Source: Gemmatimonadota bacterium (GTDB taxonomy: Bacteria; Gemmatimonadota; Gemmatimonadetes; Gemmatimonadales; GWC2-71-9). From it: DNA of 64,000 bases. Numbering within the stretch: position 1 is the first letter of the stretch; each line of letters starts with the position of its first letter. Below, piece by piece: positions 16,278-25,547 of the stretch. The position numbers were made by a program, and so were the translations under genes. The stretch covers positions 1 to 64,000 of the forward strand of contig QHUS01000065.1 of NCBI GenBank assembly GCA_003222035.1, read 5' to 3'. A model generated the notes under the pieces. The model was not told the DNA's origin, did not search any database, and worked only from the letters and a program-made list of their open reading frames with translations.

Positions 16278-17077
16278 CAGGAATCCTCCGCGACGAGGGC
16301 GGCAACGAAGCCGGCCGCCGGAGCGAAACTTTCCATGCGCCAGCGACGCCCGTCTCCGGGCGCGCGCGCCAGGCGCAGGATGCGTGCCGGCTCCCCCGGT
16401 GCGAGCGAGACGTCGAAGCGGTCGAGCGGACAGGAGAGACCGTCGCCGAGCGCCTTGATGAACGCCTCTTTGCGTGTCCAACAATGGAAGAATCCCCGCG
16501 GCCGATCGCGGGAGTCGAGGGAGAGGTACGTCTGGTTCTCCCGAGCGGAGAAGAAGCGCGCGGCGATAGCGTCGGCATCGCACATCGAACGCACGGCCTC
16601 GACGTCGACGCCGATCTCGCGTCCGTGTGCGAACGCGTAAGCGGCCAGATCCTCGCTATGCGAGAGGTTGAAGCGCAGATCCGCGGGCGCATGCCGTGGT
16701 GCGAGCGCGGGCTTGCCGTGCGGCCCGTACACCAACTCGACCGCCTCGGGCCGCGTTCCCAACCGCGCGCCGAGCAGCCGTCGCAACAGCGCCCGTGCCA
16801 CAATGAACCGGTGGCGGTCGCGGTCGAACGCGAACCGATTCGCGCGCTGTCGCTCGACGCCCGAGAGCAGGGCGCTCGCGGCCCGCACGGCCTCCCCCGT
16901 GGTGGGCAGTCGCCGCACCATCACGTGGACCGCCCCGTTCTGGAACGACCAGTCCGGCTCACAGTCCGTCGTGAGCCGACACACACCCGGTGAGTTGCGC
17001 GTCGCATCGATCACAATCCGAGACACTCTGCAGGTCCCGCGCCACAGTCTCTCGACGCGTCGCATCTCATTGCGCAT
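16277..17077 (-). CDS. 4'-phosphopantetheinyl transferase (Sfp type)
   Basis: Transfers phosphopantetheine from CoA to the Ser of carrier domains, here presumably Ser841, Ser1893 and Ser2978 of the adjacent NRPS. The domain starts near residue 50 and shows RHRFIVARALLRRLLG, then GPHGKPAL, FNLSHSEDL, the metal-binding GVDVEAV, and FHCWTRKEAFIKALGDGL, all typical of Sfp-type enzymes. The ATG at 17077 lacks a clear ribosome binding site. The first 50 residues are not typical, and a GTG near 16984 could be the true start. The stop overlaps the start of the dehydrogenase gene by one base. Confidence 0.9.
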   Translation of the reverse strand: MRNEMRRVERLWRGTCRVSRIVIDATRNSPGVCRLTTDCEPDWSFQNGAVHVMVRRLPTTGEAVRAASALLSGVERQRANRFAFDRDRHRFIVARALLRRLLGARLGTRPEAVELVYGPHGKPALAPRHAPADLRFNLSHSEDLAAYAFAHGREIGVDVEAVRSMCDADAIAARFFSARENQTYLSLDSRDRPRGFFHCWTRKEAFIKALGDGLSCPLDRFDVSLAPGEPARILRLARAPGDGRRWRMESFAPAAGFVAALVAEDS

Positions 17078-17154
17078 GGGACGGAGTTAGACCGGCCGCT
17101 TCGCATCCTCTGGGCGGCCCGGTGTTGCGCCGACGCCTCGGTCTGTCGCGAGCC

Positions 17155-17814
17155 TTACGGCCAGAAGCGCGTCGCGAGCTCCGAGGTGCGGGAATCCGTC
17201 GGCACGGGCGCTTGGTCCAGCGAGGCGATCGGGACGATCCCCCGCACGGCGTTCGTGAGGAACAGGCTCTTGCCACGGAGGGCCGGCTCTGGAGCGCGGG
17301 CCTCCTCGACCCCGTTTGCGATCTCGAGCACGCGCGCGCGGCCGATACCGGGCAGGATGCCGAGCGCGAGCGCCGGTGTATGCAGCGCGCTCCCGTCCCA
17401 CCAGAACACGGTCCACACCGTTCCCTCCGCCACCCATCCCTCGGGTGTGAGCAACAGCGCATCGTCCGCTTGCGCCTCGGTCGCTTCCTCCGCGGCGCGC
17501 ACGAAGCATTCCCGCGCAGTCGTCTTGTGACTATACGCCGCGTGGCGCGTGGACGCCGTGATCACCGCCGGCGGTTCGAGCGGCGGCCGCTCACGCACCG
17601 TGACACTGGCGCGGCCATCCTGCACCTCGACGCGGAGCACGGCATCCCCGGTGCCCGCGAAGGGGCGGACCAGTGCCGCGACGTCCTGCCTCGGCGTGGG
17701 AAGACCCAGCTCGGTGAGCGAGCGCGCCAACCGTGCGAGGTGACGCTCCAAGAACGGAATGCGCCCGTCGCGCACCCGGATTGTTTCAATTAAGGCGTAG
17801 CCAGACCTGTCCAT
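17155..17814 (-). CDS. Class IV aminotransferase-fold PLP enzyme (aminodeoxychorismate lyase-like)
   Basis: A 219-residue enzyme of the branched-chain aminotransferase / 4-amino-4-deoxychorismate lyase fold. It begins with ALIETIRVRDGRIPFLERHLARL, the usual opening of the lyase group. The probable Schiff-base lysine is in AYSHKTTARE, followed by EGTVWTVFW and GILPGIGRARVLE. I chose the ATG at 17814; an ATG at 17871 would add 19 atypical residues. It lies 77 bases upstream of the phosphopantetheinyl transferase gene on the same strand. It could be the housekeeping pabC that makes p-aminobenzoate for folate, or an enzyme supplying a precursor to the peptide. Sequence alone does not decide. Confidence 0.8.
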   Translation of the reverse strand: MDRSGYALIETIRVRDGRIPFLERHLARLARSLTELGLPTPRQDVAALVRPFAGTGDAVLRVEVQDGRASVTVRERPPLEPPAVITASTRHAAYSHKTTARECFVRAAEEATEAQADDALLLTPEGWVAEGTVWTVFWWDGSALHTPALALGILPGIGRARVLEIANGVEEARAPEPALRGKSLFLTNAVRGIVPIASLDQAPVPTDSRTSELATRFWP

Positions 17815-17880
17815 GGCCCTAAAAAGTTGCCTATTGGAACCCCATGTCGCATGTTGTGGCGCCGCCTCCAAAGGACGCCT

Positions 17881-19002
17881 ATGGGTGACGCCCTTGCGCG
17901 ACGTCTCTGTACGACGCTCTGCAGTGCAACGCTGTTACTTTCGTGCTCGCATGCGCCGCCAGCCGATTTCGCTCCCGATCCCGGCCTGGTCTCCCAAATC
18001 CGCGACATCCGCATCATGCCGGCGTACGCGCGCGCCTGTCCCGGCAGCGTGCTGCAAGCGAACTACGAAGCGGTGCTCATCGATGGCTCGCGCGTGCCGT
18101 TCTCGCGCTCGTATGACAAGAAGCACCCGCCCCGGCTTCACGTCGTGTTCCTCGATCGCGGGAGCCCCGAAGCGGTGACACAGCAGGATGGCGACTGGGT
18201 GACGTCGCAGGACCCGCTCGCCACAGTATCCACGGGCTTCCGACTCACGGCGACATTGCGGGCGAAACCCAGCGTGACGAACACGGTGGTCCTGCCACCC
18301 GACTACCAGTGCATGCAGCACGCGTTCGTGTTCTCCGGTGAGCCCGGCGGGCCCGGCCAGGCGGGGGGTAACGGTCCCGACGCAGCCGTCCGCCTTGCAA
18401 TTCTGCGCTCGCCGTTTTACGACAAGCTGTTCGTGGCGGGCATCGAGGTAGGTCTGGCGTCGCCGTTCTACGTGCTGCAGGACGCGACAACGGTGCCGCC
18501 GGCCGATTGGCTGGTGATCGAGACGCGCGGCGGGCGGGGCGGCAGCGGCGTGGCGGGCTCGGTCGGGACCGATGGCGCGGCCGGGGCCGCCGGATGTCCG
18601 GCGCAACCCGGGGCCCCAGGCGGGAGTGGCGGCAACGGCGGCCCAGGGGGCTCGGGTGGCCGGGGAGGCCGCATTACCGTCGTCGCGCCGGTCGACAACC
18701 CGTTCCTTGCCGGGATCGTGAGCGCCCGCTCCTCCGGCGGGCCGGGCGGAGCCGGAGGACCAGGCGGAGCGGGAGGCAAAGGCGGCAAGGGCGGTCAGGG
18801 TGCGACGGACACGAGCAACCGCCGGTGCCCCGATGCAGCCACAGGCCCAGCCGGGCAGGCCGGTCAGGCCGGTCCGGCGGGGAGCCAGGGCGCGCCCGGA
18901 CCGCACTCGATCATCGTGAGCGCGCCTGGGCGGGAGATCTTCGGTATACAGGTGCCGCCCGAGCTCGGCGCCCTGCTCGAACGGGGCCAGCGGCGGCCCT
19001 AA
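17881..19002 (+). CDS. Lipoprotein with collagen-like Gly-rich repeats
   Basis: A 373-residue exported lipoprotein. The ATG at 17881 follows AAAGGA. The signal peptide ends in the lipobox LLLSC. After a globular part of about 140 residues come blocks of Gly-X-Y triplets, such as GEPGGPGQAGGNG, GGSGGNGGPGGSGG, GGPGGAGGPGGAGGKGG and ATGPAGQAGQAGPAG, separated by short non-repeating segments (an IETRGG stretch, TVVAPVDNPFLAGIV). A last segment, IIVSAPGREIFGIQVP, ends the protein. The triplets predict a collagen-like triple helix or an extended Gly-rich fibre on the cell surface. Frame and triplet structure hold to the end, so the repeats are not an artefact of GC-rich DNA. The function is unknown. 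Confidence 0.85.
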   Translation: MGDALARRLCTTLCSATLLLSCSHAPPADFAPDPGLVSQIRDIRIMPAYARACPGSVLQANYEAVLIDGSRVPFSRSYDKKHPPRLHVVFLDRGSPEAVTQQDGDWVTSQDPLATVSTGFRLTATLRAKPSVTNTVVLPPDYQCMQHAFVFSGEPGGPGQAGGNGPDAAVRLAILRSPFYDKLFVAGIEVGLASPFYVLQDATTVPPADWLVIETRGGRGGSGVAGSVGTDGAAGAAGCPAQPGAPGGSGGNGGPGGSGGRGGRITVVAPVDNPFLAGIVSARSSGGPGGAGGPGGAGGKGGKGGQGATDTSNRRCPDAATGPAGQAGQAGPAGSQGAPGPHSIIVSAPGREIFGIQVPPELGALLERGQRRP

Positions 19003-19012
19003 GCGATTGCGG

Positions 19013-19080
19013 ATTTGCGATTGCGGATTGCGGATTGGTGTAGGCGACCGTTCAATCCGAAATCCGCCATCGGCAATCCT
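19013..19080. terminator. Imperfect long inverted repeat between convergent genes
   Basis: GGATTTGCGATTGCGGATTG near 19013-19033 is largely complementary to the segment at 19052-19080 (about 24 of 29 positions). The left arm itself is a tandem of ATTGCGG-like units. It lies exactly between two convergent stops (19002 and 19079), so a bidirectional transcript end is the simplest role. It could also be a REP-like element; other copies in the genome would tell. Confidence 0.45.
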
Positions 19081-19495
19081 ACCGTACGACCAGATGCGAG
19101 TACTGGAGGAAGTTCTCGACGACCAGCTCGAACGCATCGCCTTCCGCTATACTCGGGAGAGGTGTGCTCCACGGCTTGTGCGCCCCGACCGGGTCCGCGA
19201 CGAGCGTCACGGTGGTGGCCCCGCTCAAGAAATCACCGGGGATGGTGAACTCGGCGGTGCTATTGGTCGTCACCGTCCCGAGGCGCATCCACATGGTGCC
19301 CCGCACGAGGTAGATTCTCACGTCCGACCAGTTACTGTTGGTGACGAGTAACGTGGTTGGGGCTTGAGATTCGGCGGCTGGCGTAGCGGTTTGGTCGGGC
19401 GGCTTGTGGTGAGCGCACCCCCCGGTCGTGAGCGACTGGGCGACACACCAGGCGATCGTCAGCAGCCGAGCCTTGGTCATCGGGGACTGCGCCAT
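19079..19495 (-). CDS. Small lipoprotein of unknown function
   Basis: A 138-residue protein with an N-terminal hydrophobic stretch ending in LTTGGC, a probable lipobox. The mature part is a single beta-rich domain (LLVTNSNWSDVRIYLV, MRLGTVTTNSTAEF, DAFELVVENFL), resembling small secreted proteins in which a polar ligand-binding domain follows the anchor. I prefer the ATG at 19495 because GGGTGG lies just upstream. An ATG at 19480 is possible and would still leave a full signal peptide. The start of the oxidoreductase gene on the other strand is 68 bases away, so the two may share a promoter region. Confidence 0.7.
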   Translation of the reverse strand: MAQSPMTKARLLTIAWCVAQSLTTGGCAHHKPPDQTATPAAESQAPTTLLVTNSNWSDVRIYLVRGTMWMRLGTVTTNSTAEFTIPGDFLSGATTVTLVADPVGAHKPWSTPLPSIAEGDAFELVVENFLQYSHLVVR

Positions 19496-19562
19496 CGGGC
19501 CACCCGCGTCGACTCCTACCCGTAACATACTGCACCATACCGCATCGCGCGAAGGGATCGTC

Positions 19563-21152
19563 ATGTCAGGGTCGTATGACATCATCATCGTCGGGGCGGG
19601 CCACAACGGCCTCGTGACGGCGGCCTATCTCGCCCGCGCGGGAAAGCGCGTGCTCGTGCTCGAGCGCCGCGAGGTGGTGGGCGGAGCGTGCGTGACGGAG
19701 GAGTTGTGGCCTGGGTTCAAGGTCTCCACTGCGGCGTACGTGAACAGCCTGCTGCGGCCGGAGATCATCCGCGACCTCGAGCTCGCCCGGCACGGCTTCG
19801 AGCTGCTGCCGCGGAGCCCGTCGTCGTTCACCCCGTTCCCCGACGGGCGGTTCCTTCTTATGGGGCCCGACAAGGAGTTGACGCGGCAGCAGGTCGCGAA
19901 GTTCTCCACCCGGGACGCGGAGGCCCTACCCCGCTACGAGGCGATGCTCGAGCGCGTGGCGGATTTCATCGAGCCTACGCTGCTCGACACACCGCCCAAC
20001 CCTTGGTCGCTCCGGCCCACCAACCTGACCAAGCTGGCGTCGCTGGGCTGGCGCTTTTTGAGGCTCGGTCGCGACGGCCCGGGTGCGCTGGAGATTCTCA
20101 CCGGCGCCGCGGGGCCGATTCTCGACCGCTGGTTCGAATCAGAGGAGCTGAAGATCGCGCTCGCGACCGACGCCATCATCGGGGCGATGGCGTCGCCCAG
20201 CGTACCCGGCACGGCCTACGTGCTATTCCACCACGTGATGGGAGAGTGCAACGGCGTGCGCGGCATGTGGGGCTACGTCCGCGGGGGCATGGGCGGGATC
20301 ACGCAGGCGCTGGCCTCCGCCGCGCGAACCCACGGGGCCGAGATCCGGGTGAACAGCCCGGTCGCGAAGATCGTCACACGCCGTGGCCGGGTGAAAGGCG
20401 TGGCGCTCGAGGACGGCACCGAGTTCCAGGCCCGGAAGGTGGCGTCGAACGCCGACGCGCACGTGACGTTCCTGCGACTCGTCGACGGCGAGGAGCTCGC
20501 GCCCGAGTTCGTGAGCGCGGTGAAGGGCATCGACTACACCAGCGCGTCGTTCAAGATCAACGTCGCTTTGTCGGAGCTGCCGGACTTCACGGCCGTCCGC
20601 ACCAGCGACCTGGGGCCCAACATGCACCTGCGAGGCACCATTCACCTGGCGCCCACGCTCGACTACATGGAGCGGGCCTACGACGACGCCAAGTACGGAC
20701 GCCCGTCGGCCGACCCCATCCTCGAGTGCACCATCCCGTCTGTCGTGGACACCACCGTGGCTCCGCCCGGCAAGCACGTCATGTCGTTCTTCGTCCAGTA
20801 TGCGCCATACCGGCTCCGCAACGCGACGTGGGATCAGATCAAGGATCAGTTCGCGGACCGCTGCTTCGACATCCTCAACGAGTACGCGCCCAACTTCAAG
20901 CGCTCGGTGATCGACCGGCAGGTGCTGTCACCGCTCGATCTCGAGCGCCGCTTCGGGCTCACGGGGGGGAACATCTTCCAGGGCGCGATGACCCTGCCAC
21001 AGCTCTTCTTCCTGCGCCCGCTGCCCGGGTACGCCGACTACCGCACACCGATCAAGGGGCTCTACCTCTGCGGCTCGGCGACGCACCCGGGCGGCGGAGT
21101 GATGGGCGCGTGCGGCTACAACGCCGCCCGGGAGATCCTCCGAGACCGCTAG
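19563..21152 (+). CDS. FAD-dependent phytoene dehydrogenase-like oxidoreductase
   Basis: A 529-residue flavoprotein of the phytoene dehydrogenase / PYROXD2 group (COG1233). The Rossmann motif IIIVGAGHNGLVTAAYLARAG is followed by LVLERREVVGGACVTEEL. The substrate domain has the GGMGGITQALA motif, and the C-terminal FAD loop is LYLCGSATHPGGGVMGACGYNAA. The ATG at 19563 has an AAGGGA Shine-Dalgarno. Length and end motif match PYROXD2-like proteins more than true carotenoid desaturases. No carotenoid genes are nearby. The stop overlaps the stop of the convergent DinB-like gene in a palindromic CTAG (21149-21152). Confidence 0.88.
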   Translation: MSGSYDIIIVGAGHNGLVTAAYLARAGKRVLVLERREVVGGACVTEELWPGFKVSTAAYVNSLLRPEIIRDLELARHGFELLPRSPSSFTPFPDGRFLLMGPDKELTRQQVAKFSTRDAEALPRYEAMLERVADFIEPTLLDTPPNPWSLRPTNLTKLASLGWRFLRLGRDGPGALEILTGAAGPILDRWFESEELKIALATDAIIGAMASPSVPGTAYVLFHHVMGECNGVRGMWGYVRGGMGGITQALASAARTHGAEIRVNSPVAKIVTRRGRVKGVALEDGTEFQARKVASNADAHVTFLRLVDGEELAPEFVSAVKGIDYTSASFKINVALSELPDFTAVRTSDLGPNMHLRGTIHLAPTLDYMERAYDDAKYGRPSADPILECTIPSVVDTTVAPPGKHVMSFFVQYAPYRLRNATWDQIKDQFADRCFDILNEYAPNFKRSVIDRQVLSPLDLERRFGLTGGNIFQGAMTLPQLFFLRPLPGYADYRTPIKGLYLCGSATHPGGGVMGACGYNAAREILRDR

Positions 21153-21694
21153 TCCATTCCCGTCTTCTTGGCGGTCGGCGGCAGGAGGCTGTTCAACCGC
21201 AGGTAGATCGCCATCTGGCTGTAGTGATCCGCCCAATCGGCCACGGTGATCAGGCCCGCCATTGCCTTCGTCACCTTGCGGCCGCCGAAGAAGTCGATGC
21301 TGTCGCCCAGCTGCGCGTCCTGGATCTTCGCCAGCACGGTTTCGCAGTACTTGAACGAATCCTTGAGACCGGCGACGAGCTTATCCTTGGCGTCGGTCCC
21401 CGAGAACTTGTCCATATCCGGCTGCTTCATGCCGGTCGTCGCACTGCAGAGGTAGTTGTTCCCTTCCTTGATCAGGTGGGCGACCACATCGCCGAAGGTC
21501 ATCTGCGCGGGCGTGGGCTTGTAGCCGTACTTGTCGGCCGGCATCTCTTCCGCGGCCTCCACGATGTTCTTCGTCTGGCGCTGAGCAATGGCGCGAACGC
21601 CATTCATCACCGGGTTCTGCGCCTGCGCGGCGGCGACGACCGCGAGGGGAAGAGTGCAAGCGGCGAGCAGGGTGGTAGAGATGGTCGATCTCAT
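21149..21694 (-). CDS. Exported DinB-like four-helix protein
   Basis: A 181-residue protein with a cleavable signal peptide (ending near VVAAAQAQ) and a DinB/YfiT-like four-helix domain: KYGYKPTPAQMTFGDVVAHLIKE, later HYSQMAIYLRLNSLLPP. The family often uses three His to bind a metal; I see His in the VVAHLI and ADHYSQ segments. AGAGGAGA precedes the ATG. Exported DinB proteins of this kind are common in Gemmatimonadota and Acidobacteria and have no settled role. Confidence 0.82.
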   Translation of the reverse strand: MRSTISTTLLAACTLPLAVVAAAQAQNPVMNGVRAIAQRQTKNIVEAAEEMPADKYGYKPTPAQMTFGDVVAHLIKEGNNYLCSATTGMKQPDMDKFSGTDAKDKLVAGLKDSFKYCETVLAKIQDAQLGDSIDFFGGRKVTKAMAGLITVADWADHYSQMAIYLRLNSLLPPTAKKTGMD

Positions 21695-21775
21695 GCGAGG
21701 TCTCCTCTGAGAGGCGTGGTAACGGCCGACGAATTCTGCACCCAGAAGCCGCGCGCGTCCAGGCTACATTACGGC

Positions 21776-24265
21776 ATGCGCACGCCAGTGCTGTCCTTGA
21801 TCCTGCTCGGTATCGCCGTCACGGTCCCCGCCCCTGCCCCCGGCCAGTCCAACGCCGAGCGCATGACGAACGACGCGTATACGCGCTCGCACGACTATGA
21901 CCTGCTGCATCAGCGGATCGAGGTCTGGAACTTCGACTGGGACTCGACGTCGCTGGACGGCCGAGTCACCACGACGCTCGCGGCCCTGCGCCCGGGGCTG
22001 GACTCGATGATCCTGGACGCCGGCAAACGGCTGGTGGTGACTCGTGTCGTGGACGTGACGGCGAAAAAGGGAGGGGCAACGCATGCGTTGTCCCTACGTT
22101 TTACAACGCACGGGGACACGCTGGTCGTGTACCCGGCGCGCCCGCTCGCCTTTCGTGACACACTGCGATTCTCGATCGAATACCATGCCCGCATCGACAA
22201 CGGCAAGGGACTGACCTTCATCCTGCCCGAGGGCCGGCAGCACCGCCCGCAGCAGATCTGGAGCCAGGGCGAGGACCACGACAACCACTACTGGTTCCCG
22301 ACCTACGACTTCCCGAACGACAAGATGACCTGGGAGCTGGCCGCGACGGTGCCGGCGCCGTATCGCGTCGTCTCGAACGGTCGCCTGGTGTCTGACCGCA
22401 AGAACGCGGACGGCACCCACACGGTCTCGTGGCGGCAGGACCAGCCGAGCGCCACGTACCTCGTATCGCTGGTGGTCGCGCCTCTGGTGCAGCTCGCCGA
22501 CACGTGGCGTGGCATTCCCCTGGAGTATTACGTGTACCGCGCCGACTCGAGCCGCGCCCGGCGACTGTTCGGCGTGACGCCGGACATGATCGAGGTGTAT
22601 TCCCGCCTGACCGGGGTCCGCTATCCGTGGGCCAAGTACTCCCAGACTACGGTGGCGGACTTCTTCGGCGGCATGGAGAACGTGAGCGCCACCACGCTGG
22701 TCGACTGGCTGCCCGACGAGCGCGCGTACCTCGACCGTCCCTGGTATCAGTGGCTGCTGATCCCCCACGAGCTGGCGCACCAATGGTTCGGCGACTACGT
22801 GACGCTGGAGAACTGGGCCAACATGTGGCTCAACGAAGGCTTTGCGGAGTTTCTCCCCGGTCAGTACTGGCGCGTGAAGCTCGGCGCGGCCGCCGAGGAG
22901 GACTACTACCTCGACGAGTATCAGCAATACGTCCAGATCGACCGGCGGCGCAGCATGCCGCTCGCGGCGCTGGGATCGAACAACGTGTACCCGAAGGGCG
23001 CCCTGGTGCTGCGTATGCTGCTCCGCTACCTGGGGCCGGAGCGCTTCTGGGCCTCGTTGCGCTTGTACCTCACGCGCCATGCGCTGGGCAACGCGACCAG
23101 CGACGATCTCCGCCAGGCGGTGCTCGACGCCACGGGTGAAAACCTCGACTGGTTCTGGAGCCAGTGGGTCTACGCGCCCGGACACCCTCGGTTCACGGTG
23201 ACCGCGACCTACGACACGTCTGCGCGCAAGCTCACGGTGGCGGTCAAGCAGACCCAGTCGGACTCGGGGCGGAGCGGCGTGGACACGTCGGGCGTGCGGT
23301 TCGAGACACCGAAGGCGTTCCACATGCCCGTGACGATCCGGGTGGGCACGGCGGGCGGCGACGTCGTCCGGCGAGCAAGGCTCGAGGCTCGTGAGCAAAC
23401 GATCGAAGTGCCCGGGCTCGCCAGCCCCCCGACCATGGTCGTGTTCGACGACGGCAACACGATTCTCAAGGAGCTGACCTTCGATCAACCGACGGTGTGG
23501 CTCGCGACGCAGCTTAGGCGCGACGCCGACCTGTGGAACCGGCAGTGGGTCATCGAGCGGCTCGCGCAACGACCCGGCGACTCCACCGCGTTCGCGGCCC
23601 TGGTCGACGCCGCGAGCGGAGCCGATTACTTCCGCACGCGCGCGGCGGCGGTCGCAGCCCTGGGTCGCTTCGGGGCGCGTGCCGCCGCCGCCCTCGCGAC
23701 GGCGTTGCGAGACACGTCGGCGCAGGTGCGTCGGGCCGCCATCGCGGCGCTGGGAGAGGTGGGGGGCGGAGCCCGCGCCGCCGAGCTGGCGCGGGCGACG
23801 TGGCACGGCGACTCGAGCTACGAGGTGCGCGCGGCGGCCCTCACCGCGCTCGTTCGCGCGGACACGACGGCGCGCGACAGCGCGGTCGTGTGGGGTCTCG
23901 AGACGCCGTCCTATCAGGACGTCATCCAGGAAGCGACGTACCGGATCATCGCGCAGACAGGCGATACCGCGGCCATTCCGCGCGTCGAGGCCAGAATCGC
24001 CACGGATCGGCTCGCCGCCCACGTACTCGCCGCGCTCGCCGCGCGTGGCAGCGCGCGCGCGCTCGACGTCCTCGCCGCGCATCTGAACGACGACCGCGCC
24101 GCAGCCCGGCGCTGGGTGGTCGAGGCGTTCCAATTCACGCTCCCGCGCCAGCTCGGCGTGCCCCTCCTGCAAGCCACGGTGGGCTCACTCCAATACGCGG
24201 ATACGAAGAAGAACGTGGACGCGGCGCTACAGCAGCTTCAGAAGGCGGGGACGGATGACGAGTAG
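21776..24265 (+). CDS. M1 family metallopeptidase with C-terminal HEAT-like repeats
   Basis: An 829-residue exported aminopeptidase-type enzyme. The signal peptide runs to about residue 24. The substrate-binding motif GGMENVSATTLV precedes the zinc site HELAH (331-335), with the third ligand Glu in NEGFAEFLPG, about 19 residues on. After a domain at about 470-560, the last 270 residues are helical Ala/Arg-rich repeats (AAVAALGRFGARAAAALA, RRAAIAALGEVGGGARAAEL), which read as HEAT repeats. The arrangement, signal peptide-M1-HEAT, is seen in several soil phyla. It hydrolyses N-terminal residues of peptides in the periplasm or outside. It starts 81 bases from the divergent DinB-like gene. Confidence 0.9.
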   Translation: MRTPVLSLILLGIAVTVPAPAPGQSNAERMTNDAYTRSHDYDLLHQRIEVWNFDWDSTSLDGRVTTTLAALRPGLDSMILDAGKRLVVTRVVDVTAKKGGATHALSLRFTTHGDTLVVYPARPLAFRDTLRFSIEYHARIDNGKGLTFILPEGRQHRPQQIWSQGEDHDNHYWFPTYDFPNDKMTWELAATVPAPYRVVSNGRLVSDRKNADGTHTVSWRQDQPSATYLVSLVVAPLVQLADTWRGIPLEYYVYRADSSRARRLFGVTPDMIEVYSRLTGVRYPWAKYSQTTVADFFGGMENVSATTLVDWLPDERAYLDRPWYQWLLIPHELAHQWFGDYVTLENWANMWLNEGFAEFLPGQYWRVKLGAAAEEDYYLDEYQQYVQIDRRRSMPLAALGSNNVYPKGALVLRMLLRYLGPERFWASLRLYLTRHALGNATSDDLRQAVLDATGENLDWFWSQWVYAPGHPRFTVTATYDTSARKLTVAVKQTQSDSGRSGVDTSGVRFETPKAFHMPVTIRVGTAGGDVVRRARLEAREQTIEVPGLASPPTMVVFDDGNTILKELTFDQPTVWLATQLRRDADLWNRQWVIERLAQRPGDSTAFAALVDAASGADYFRTRAAAVAALGRFGARAAAALATALRDTSAQVRRAAIAALGEVGGGARAAELARATWHGDSSYEVRAAALTALVRADTTARDSAVVWGLETPSYQDVIQEATYRIIAQTGDTAAIPRVEARIATDRLAAHVLAALAARGSARALDVLAAHLNDDRAAARRWVVEAFQFTLPRQLGVPLLQATVGSLQYADTKKNVDAALQQLQKAGTDDE

Positions 24266-24302
24266 AATGTCGTCCGTCATCCGTCGGACAACGGACTGCC
24301 GA

Positions 24303-25547
24303 TCACTGACGAAGCCAGATCAGCCAGATCGAAAACAGCACGAACAAGAGCGGTGTGACTGGGTAGCCCCAGGTGCGGTAGGGGCGTGGCATCTCCGGAG
24401 CCCGAGACCGCAGCAGTATCACCGCGCCCGCGGACATCCCGTAGAAGACGAATTCCCCCAACACGACGTACGTGAACAGCCGGTTGTACGTGCCTTTCCA
24501 GGATGGCTCGGTGGAGATCAGCGTCAGAGCAATCGAGATGATCGCCTGGACGAAGAGTGACGGAATTGGGGTCAGGAAGCGGGGGTGAACGCCGGCCAGC
24601 CAGCGCGGCAGCAAGCCGTCCTTCGCCATCGCGTAGGGGACACGCGCGGCGGTCAGGACGATGCCATTGTTGGACCCGAGGGTCGCGATCATGATGGCAA
24701 CGGCGACCAGCGCGGCACCGGCGCGACCCAAGGTCACCTGCGCCGCGTCCGAAGCGACGAGCGACGATGCCGCCATCTTCGATGGCGAGAGCACGTAGGC
24801 AAACGCGGCCGTGACGAGGCAGTACAGCGCGATCCCGATGACGGTCGAGAGCACGATCGAGCGCGGCATGTTGCGCTCGGGATCGGTCACTTCGCTCCCC
24901 ACGTAGGTGATCTCGATCCAGCCGTCGTAGGCCCACAACACCGCGACCAGCGCGACCCCGAACGACGCGATCTGGCGTCCGAGCGGCGCGTCCGACCAGA
25001 GCGGCGCGAAATTCGCGACACTCCCCCCGGGCAGGACGAACCCGACCACGATGAGCCCGACCAGCAGAGCCATCTTGATGAGCGTCAGGACGTTCTGTGT
25101 CACGGCGCCGAGCCGCACACCCAACGAGTTCAGCACGGTCAGCGCCACAATGGACAGCACGGCAACGATCTTGGTGCCGGCGTCGGCCAGCGGGACGAAA
25201 AACCCGAAGTAGGTCGCGAATCCGACCGCGATCGCGGCGATGGACGCGGGATTGATCACCACACCACTGGTCCAGCCGTAGAGGTAACCCCAGGCCGGCC
25301 CGTACGCGCGGGTCAGATACACGTATTGGCCACCCGCCTCGGGCATCGCGGCCCCGAGTTCCGCCACGGACAGCGCACCGAGCAACGACACGACACCGCC
25401 GATGACCCACACCAAGATGCTGGGGCCCGTCGCCCCCAGGGTGGCGGCGATGACACTCGGCACGATGAAGATCGCGGACGCGATGATCGTGCCGACGTTG
25501 ATCATCGTCGAATCGAGCAGCCCGAGCTGGCGCTTGAGGTCCGCCAT
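24303..25547 (-). CDS. APC family amino acid permease
   Basis: A 414-residue membrane protein with about 12 hydrophobic segments. Family hallmarks include VGTIIASAIFIVPS in helix 1, GGQYVYLTRAYGPAWGYLYG, and NMPRSIVLSTVIG. It resembles the LAT / basic amino acid exchangers. The ATG at 25547 overlaps the stop of the Rieske oxygenase gene by one base (TGATG), so it is the last gene of the operon 27822-24303. Its substrate is probably an amino acid or a derivative handled by the P1 peptidase and the Rieske oxygenase. Confidence 0.9.
   Translation of the reverse strand: MADLKRQLGLLDSTMINVGTIIASAIFIVPSVIAATLGATGPSILVWVIGGVVSLLGALSVAELGAAMPEAGGQYVYLTRAYGPAWGYLYGWTSGVVINPASIAAIAVGFATYFGFFVPLADAGTKIVAVLSIVALTVLNSLGVRLGAVTQNVLTLIKMALLVGLIVVGFVLPGGSVANFAPLWSDAPLGRQIASFGVALVAVLWAYDGWIEITYVGSEVTDPERNMPRSIVLSTVIGIALYCLVTAAFAYVLSPSKMAASSLVASDAAQVTLGRAGAALVAVAIMIATLGSNNGIVLTAARVPYAMAKDGLLPRWLAGVHPRFLTPIPSLFVQAIISIALTLISTEPSWKGTYNRLFTYVVLGEFVFYGMSAGAVILLRSRAPEMPRPYRTWGYPVTPLLFVLFSIWLIWLRQ

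Noticed and set aside
22094-24172. A long minus-strand frame over the M1 peptidase
   Set aside because: It mirrors the codon pattern of the peptidase gene and shows no motif.
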